Part shown: positions 60,168 to 64,000 of the stretch, in pieces
Layout: the number at the start of each line of letters is the position of its first letter
Numbering within the stretch: the first letter of the stretch is position 1
Origin: Patiria pectinifera
Lineage: Eukaryota > Echinodermata > Asteroidea > Valvatida > Asterinidae
Assembly: GCA_029964075.1 (NCBI GenBank)
Contig: CM057141.1
Coordinates: 10,168,001 to 10,232,000 of the forward strand
Direction: 5' to 3'
Length of the DNA stretch: 64,000 bases
The notes under the pieces: model-generated
Seen by the model: the letters and a program-made list of their open reading frames with translations, nothing else
Database searches by the model: none
Told to the model about the DNA's origin: nothing
Made by a program: the position numbers and the translations under genes

Positions 60168-63100
60168 TCGAGTTCTGGAGAATTATGACTTGTTTCAAGT
60201 TAATGTTCAATTTCAGAACCTGCTAATTAAGAAAAAAACTACTTAGCAGGGATAAGTGATGCGAGAAGAATTCCAAGTTCGAATTTAACAACTGACACAC
60301 TACATATGACAGCTCATGATGAATTAGTGGTTCTGTAGGAGCAGTTTTTATGTCCAATTTGATCCTTTGCTAGGATGATTATTCACTGAAAGTTGATTGT
60401 TTTACCTGTGAGAGTCAGTCCTTAATCTTGATTTGTGCACCTACCGTTTGAATCTTTAACATGTAGCTTGAAGGATGAATAATCACATTTGAGGTAAATT
60501 ATGTCATTAAATATACATAATTTATAAGCGATTTATACAGAACCCTGATCCTTCATTACCTTTGGCAAACTTGGATAAGAATAATACTGGAAAAATAAGC
60601 CTGACATGGCAAGAGGCGAATTAAATTTTAAGCCTTCCACTTGTACAATTTATGCAATACTCACATCATCTATCATATTAATCACGGTCGTCATTGTATG
60701 GCATTTTGAATTAATGGGCGTGTTTGTAGAACATAATGAAATTAGATGGAATGAATTCGGAATGATGTACTCTAAATGCAACACGCAAGCACAACAAACG
60801 TGAACAACGACATTTTCTAAAAGTATGATGCACATGTTTGCGTTTGCGCACAGCAAAATAAAACGCTCATTTAATACTGATTGTGTCTTTTGGTATTTGG
60901 CATTAATTAGCTCAGCTTAGAATACAAGTGCAGATATACAAGTAGCTGTATTCCAGTTTTCCATAGGTTTGTGCACAAACATGTATGCGTACAGTAGGCT
61001 TCACTTTATATAGCAAGTTAGGGCTCTAGTATTTAATAGCCCTGTTAAAGGGGTTGTGAAGTCTTTTGAAAACACTTTATCCCTAGCTTCTGCTTCATCT
61101 CTGGCTTCAAAATCATTTTATCAATCCAAACCAAGAGGACACCTCAAAAGTTTGGCCTGGTATAATACAACTTGAGCAGCATTCTTTCACGGTACACTCT
61201 TAAGGAATCCTAAAGCTAAAACTGGAAATGAAGTCAAGGTTCCAAAAACTCCACACTGATGGCTGTGAGTATCCATTAATTTATTATTGTTGTGTTTCAG
61301 TTAAATAAGCAGTGCGTTCGATTATTTCCCCTGCGCTACTCGTGCAAGTGCGACAGCGTTCGATTTACCTCTCATGTGACTTCTCGTGCTTACTCGAGCC
61401 TGGCCTAAGTAACCGATTCGCCGAGCCGGTTACTTGGGTAAGTATCCCATAAGGCCATGCAATGTCTGGCGGGCGCCTCAGCTAAGGCCGTGTCCGAAAC
61501 AGGCTTCCACGGAGCATAGAGCTACAAACCCTATTAGCTATATGCACAGAGCTACATGTATGGCTACGAAATATTGTCAGCGCGTCCCCGCGTATTTTCA
61601 CTGGGCGTGGACGTGCTCTAGACAGTCTGTTAATTGAATCGGATGCAGCCTGGAAAAAATGTTGCAACCTCACACGCACCACTTCCACATTGTGTACAAA
61701 GTCTATGGAGAGACAAGAACTTTTTTTTCTAACAAAATTGGAAATATTTCTCAGTCCCAGATTCATTTCTTTGTCACCCTCAAATCTAACTAATAGTATT
61801 TGGTGACCCCGGATTAAATCTCACACCAAAATAATCAAAACTTTGGAACTTCAGTTTAACAGAAACTTATTTACAATTTATTTACAAACGATCTTGATGT
61901 CGAGAATAAAGTCTTACAGTACTTCTTCACCCTATCTTGGGTTTTGACAATTTTCTTTAAATAGTATTCACTGGCTTTTGTACCATGATTTGCTTCCGTT
62001 AATTTCTTGATAAACACAATACAATAATTACCAATCAAAATCACTGACCAATATATCTTCTTACACTTCTTTTGGATTTGAATTACAATTTTATATATTA
62101 ATTCCCCAAACAGTTCGTAAAAAAAAAATTACTACGGTGTTCAATAGAACTCCTTTGAGTTACTTGTAACTTGCCGTTCAGCGACCCGACGGTTGATCTG
62201 GTGCTCACTGCTACTGCTAGGCTCAATGGTCCTCTGTCAGTGGAAATCCCTCAGATCATGCAAAGCGGGTCAAGCAAAAGTCTGGTTGAAGGGGTCGGCC
62301 ATCTGTAACAGGAAATATTATCCAAAACCCATGCAATATTTTGTGGCTTTCATAAGTCTCTTAAAACCTTTATGATTCCTTTAAACACAACATGTCTCCA
62401 TTCAATAATAAACTCATCTTTAAACCATACTCTTTCTGCATCATAATTCTTGGCTTGCTTTTAACATCGAATTTCAACAAGTTCATTTGTAGTTCACAAT
62501 CAATCATTTCAATTGGCTTACGCATGTTTCCATTTTATCAACATCTAATATTTCCTCGATACTAAATTCAACAATTTGTCCCCAGTTAAATTCGACTTAA
62601 ACTTTGGATCTCTCTGAACTCTTAATTCTTTATAAACATACTTTAATTATGTAACACTTACGGTTATTGTTGGTTGCATAGACTTGAGCGGAGAGTCTGC
62701 GCCCATAGATTGAATGTTGCTACATGTACACCGATAATTCTGACCTGACGACTGGGTATATGATGGATTTTGGCACTGAATCATCATTTTTGCAATGAAT
62801 GACCTTCATTAGATATATGAAGGAAAAAGTGGCGTCAGGTTGCAACATTCCCCGGAAAAGCCAAAAAAAAAAAAAAAAGAGAGAAAAAAAAAAAAAGAGG
62901 CAAGAAGTCATAATGGCGCAAATTTAATTGGTGGGGGGAGGCAAAATGTCCCTACCCCCCTCTAAAACTGATAAAGTCGAGAAAATGTTGAGAAAAACAG
63001 GATTTTTTTGGGAAAACATGTTTTGCCCCCCTCTAGAAACATCCTGGCGACGCCCATGTTTGCAGCTCTTGCACGAAACTTTACTCGAAGTTTGCTCGTA

Positions 63101-63633
63101 CCCCCCGCCCTGCAAACAGGACACTGGGATACGCTGATGAGCTTCACAGAATCTTATGAAGGAAGAGGCCTATGACCTATGTATAAAGCATCTGGCTGCA
63201 GCTGTTCAAGACCGCAGTTAGACAATGTGCCCAAATGCTATCCGAAAAACTTCCCATAGAAATGCGCACATTCCATACCGGATGTGATTTCTGTTTCATT
63301 GCGGACCATGTGGACAAAATTTTGAGCGTCGCATAATGCAAATTGACCGTTCGTGATTCGAAACGGAGCCCGAGCAAGTGACGGGAATTGTAAATTTACA
63401 ACATAGATAAGTTTTACAGAATTTCCTACATTATTACGCTTTTCAACGAAAAAAAACGTCTCTGAACTAGACTAAAAGAGTGATGAATCAGTCTTAATGG
63501 CCGTTTCAAATCTTGTAGAGTCATGAGGGTGATGACGCGCAGGTCACAGGTCACGCAAAATCCAACCAATCAGAACGTGAATTCATCAGAGTATCCCAGC
63601 GTCCTGTTAGCAGGTCCGGGGGAATGAGAGAGA
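60168..63633. other. Unassigned DNA
   Basis: No recognisable gene. A run of A and AG at 62863-62898 may be a retroelement tail. 'gggcgtcgccaggatgtttc' on the minus strand near 63050, followed by GGGGGG-rich sequence, looks like a dispersed repeat. Confidence 0.45.
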
Positions 63634-63900
63634 AAGTTATTGGGACCGCTCAATTCGTGTGAGGGTTATTTGGATTACATAGTATAGCCTGCCTTGACGG
63701 TAAATCGGGTTAAGTTACCCTTCTTGTGGTACAGTTATTGAGGCAGCTCAATCTATGTGAAGGTTATTGGAACTGGGCTATTTCATAACAGGAATTGTAC
63801 ATTGTATAAGTTTGTTACACATGGTGCAGTTGACCACATGAGGGTTATGTTTAAGTTTACTATAAAGTGACCCTTGTTATAACCAGTGAGGATTATTAGG
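63634..63900. repeat. Diverged tandem repeat, about 93-bp units
   Basis: 'gttattgggaccgctcaatt' and 'gtgtgagggttatt' (63636-63672) recur as 'gttattgaggcagctcaat' and 'gtgaaggttattgg' (63729-63764), and weakly near 63826-63850. Confidence 0.65.
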
Positions 63901-64000
63901 CAATAATATGTGAGATATAATTCATCGCCTCGTACATTATTGTTAAGGGTGCATTATTGTATATTATTGTTAAGCTGTGATTATTGAACAAATCTATTGA

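Overview
The window is metazoan nuclear DNA with the character of a repeat-rich intergenic or intronic tract. I see no complete cellular gene. Its element mix points to a marine invertebrate: BEL/Pao and Ty3/gypsy LTR elements, APE-type LINEs, a Penelope-like element with a GIY-YIG nuclease, hAT elements, a long-inverted-repeat transposon, tRNA-derived SINEs, and repeats rich in TGACGTCA or in 'gccatattggcaaaatcc'. The sequence alone does not fix the phylum. Almost every long open frame is a retroelement protein, its ruin, or a repeat shadow.

Layout. 1-1604: AT-rich DNA. 1605-3416: hAT-like element with an 8-bp target duplication. 3480-5534: minus-strand LINE, cut by a BEL/Pao element (5535-12277; matching 513-bp LTRs; TSD TACAT). 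12330-12490: tRNA-like SINE head. 13470-22985: nested long tandem repeats dense in the TGACGTCA palindrome, holding a fold-back Penelope-like insertion (16946-17751) and an array of ten hairpins (21498-22045). 22985-25376: minus-strand gypsy gag-protease remnant with a 39-bp coding minisatellite. 25400-31100: mostly unassigned, with two perfect long hairpins and weak exon candidates. 31140-35640: plus-strand gypsy ruin with an hAT-like fragment inside its reverse transcriptase. 36085-39435: long-inverted-repeat transposon with an hAT copy in its left arm. 39904-45064: young minus-strand LTR element with an 852-residue Gag-integrase-head frame and a C2H2 zinc-finger frame, lacking protease, RT, RNase H and the integrase catalytic core. 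45480-49790: LINE fragments and a SINE. 51566-59540: minus-strand gypsy ruin (C) split by a nearly intact plus-strand gypsy element (D, 53102-59191; TSD GTTTC). 59550-64000: mostly unassigned, with one possible terminal exon.

Target duplications and frame continuity order several events: BEL after the LINE, gypsy D after gypsy C, hAT after the long-TIR element. LTR comparison ranks ages: about one difference in ten sites for BEL (old), four in 784 for the 39904-45064 element, and one substitution plus a 23-bp indel for gypsy D (both young). The best candidates for something undescribed are the Gag/integrase-head/zinc-finger LTR element, the hairpin array with compensating stem changes, and the TGACGTCA-dense higher-order repeat.
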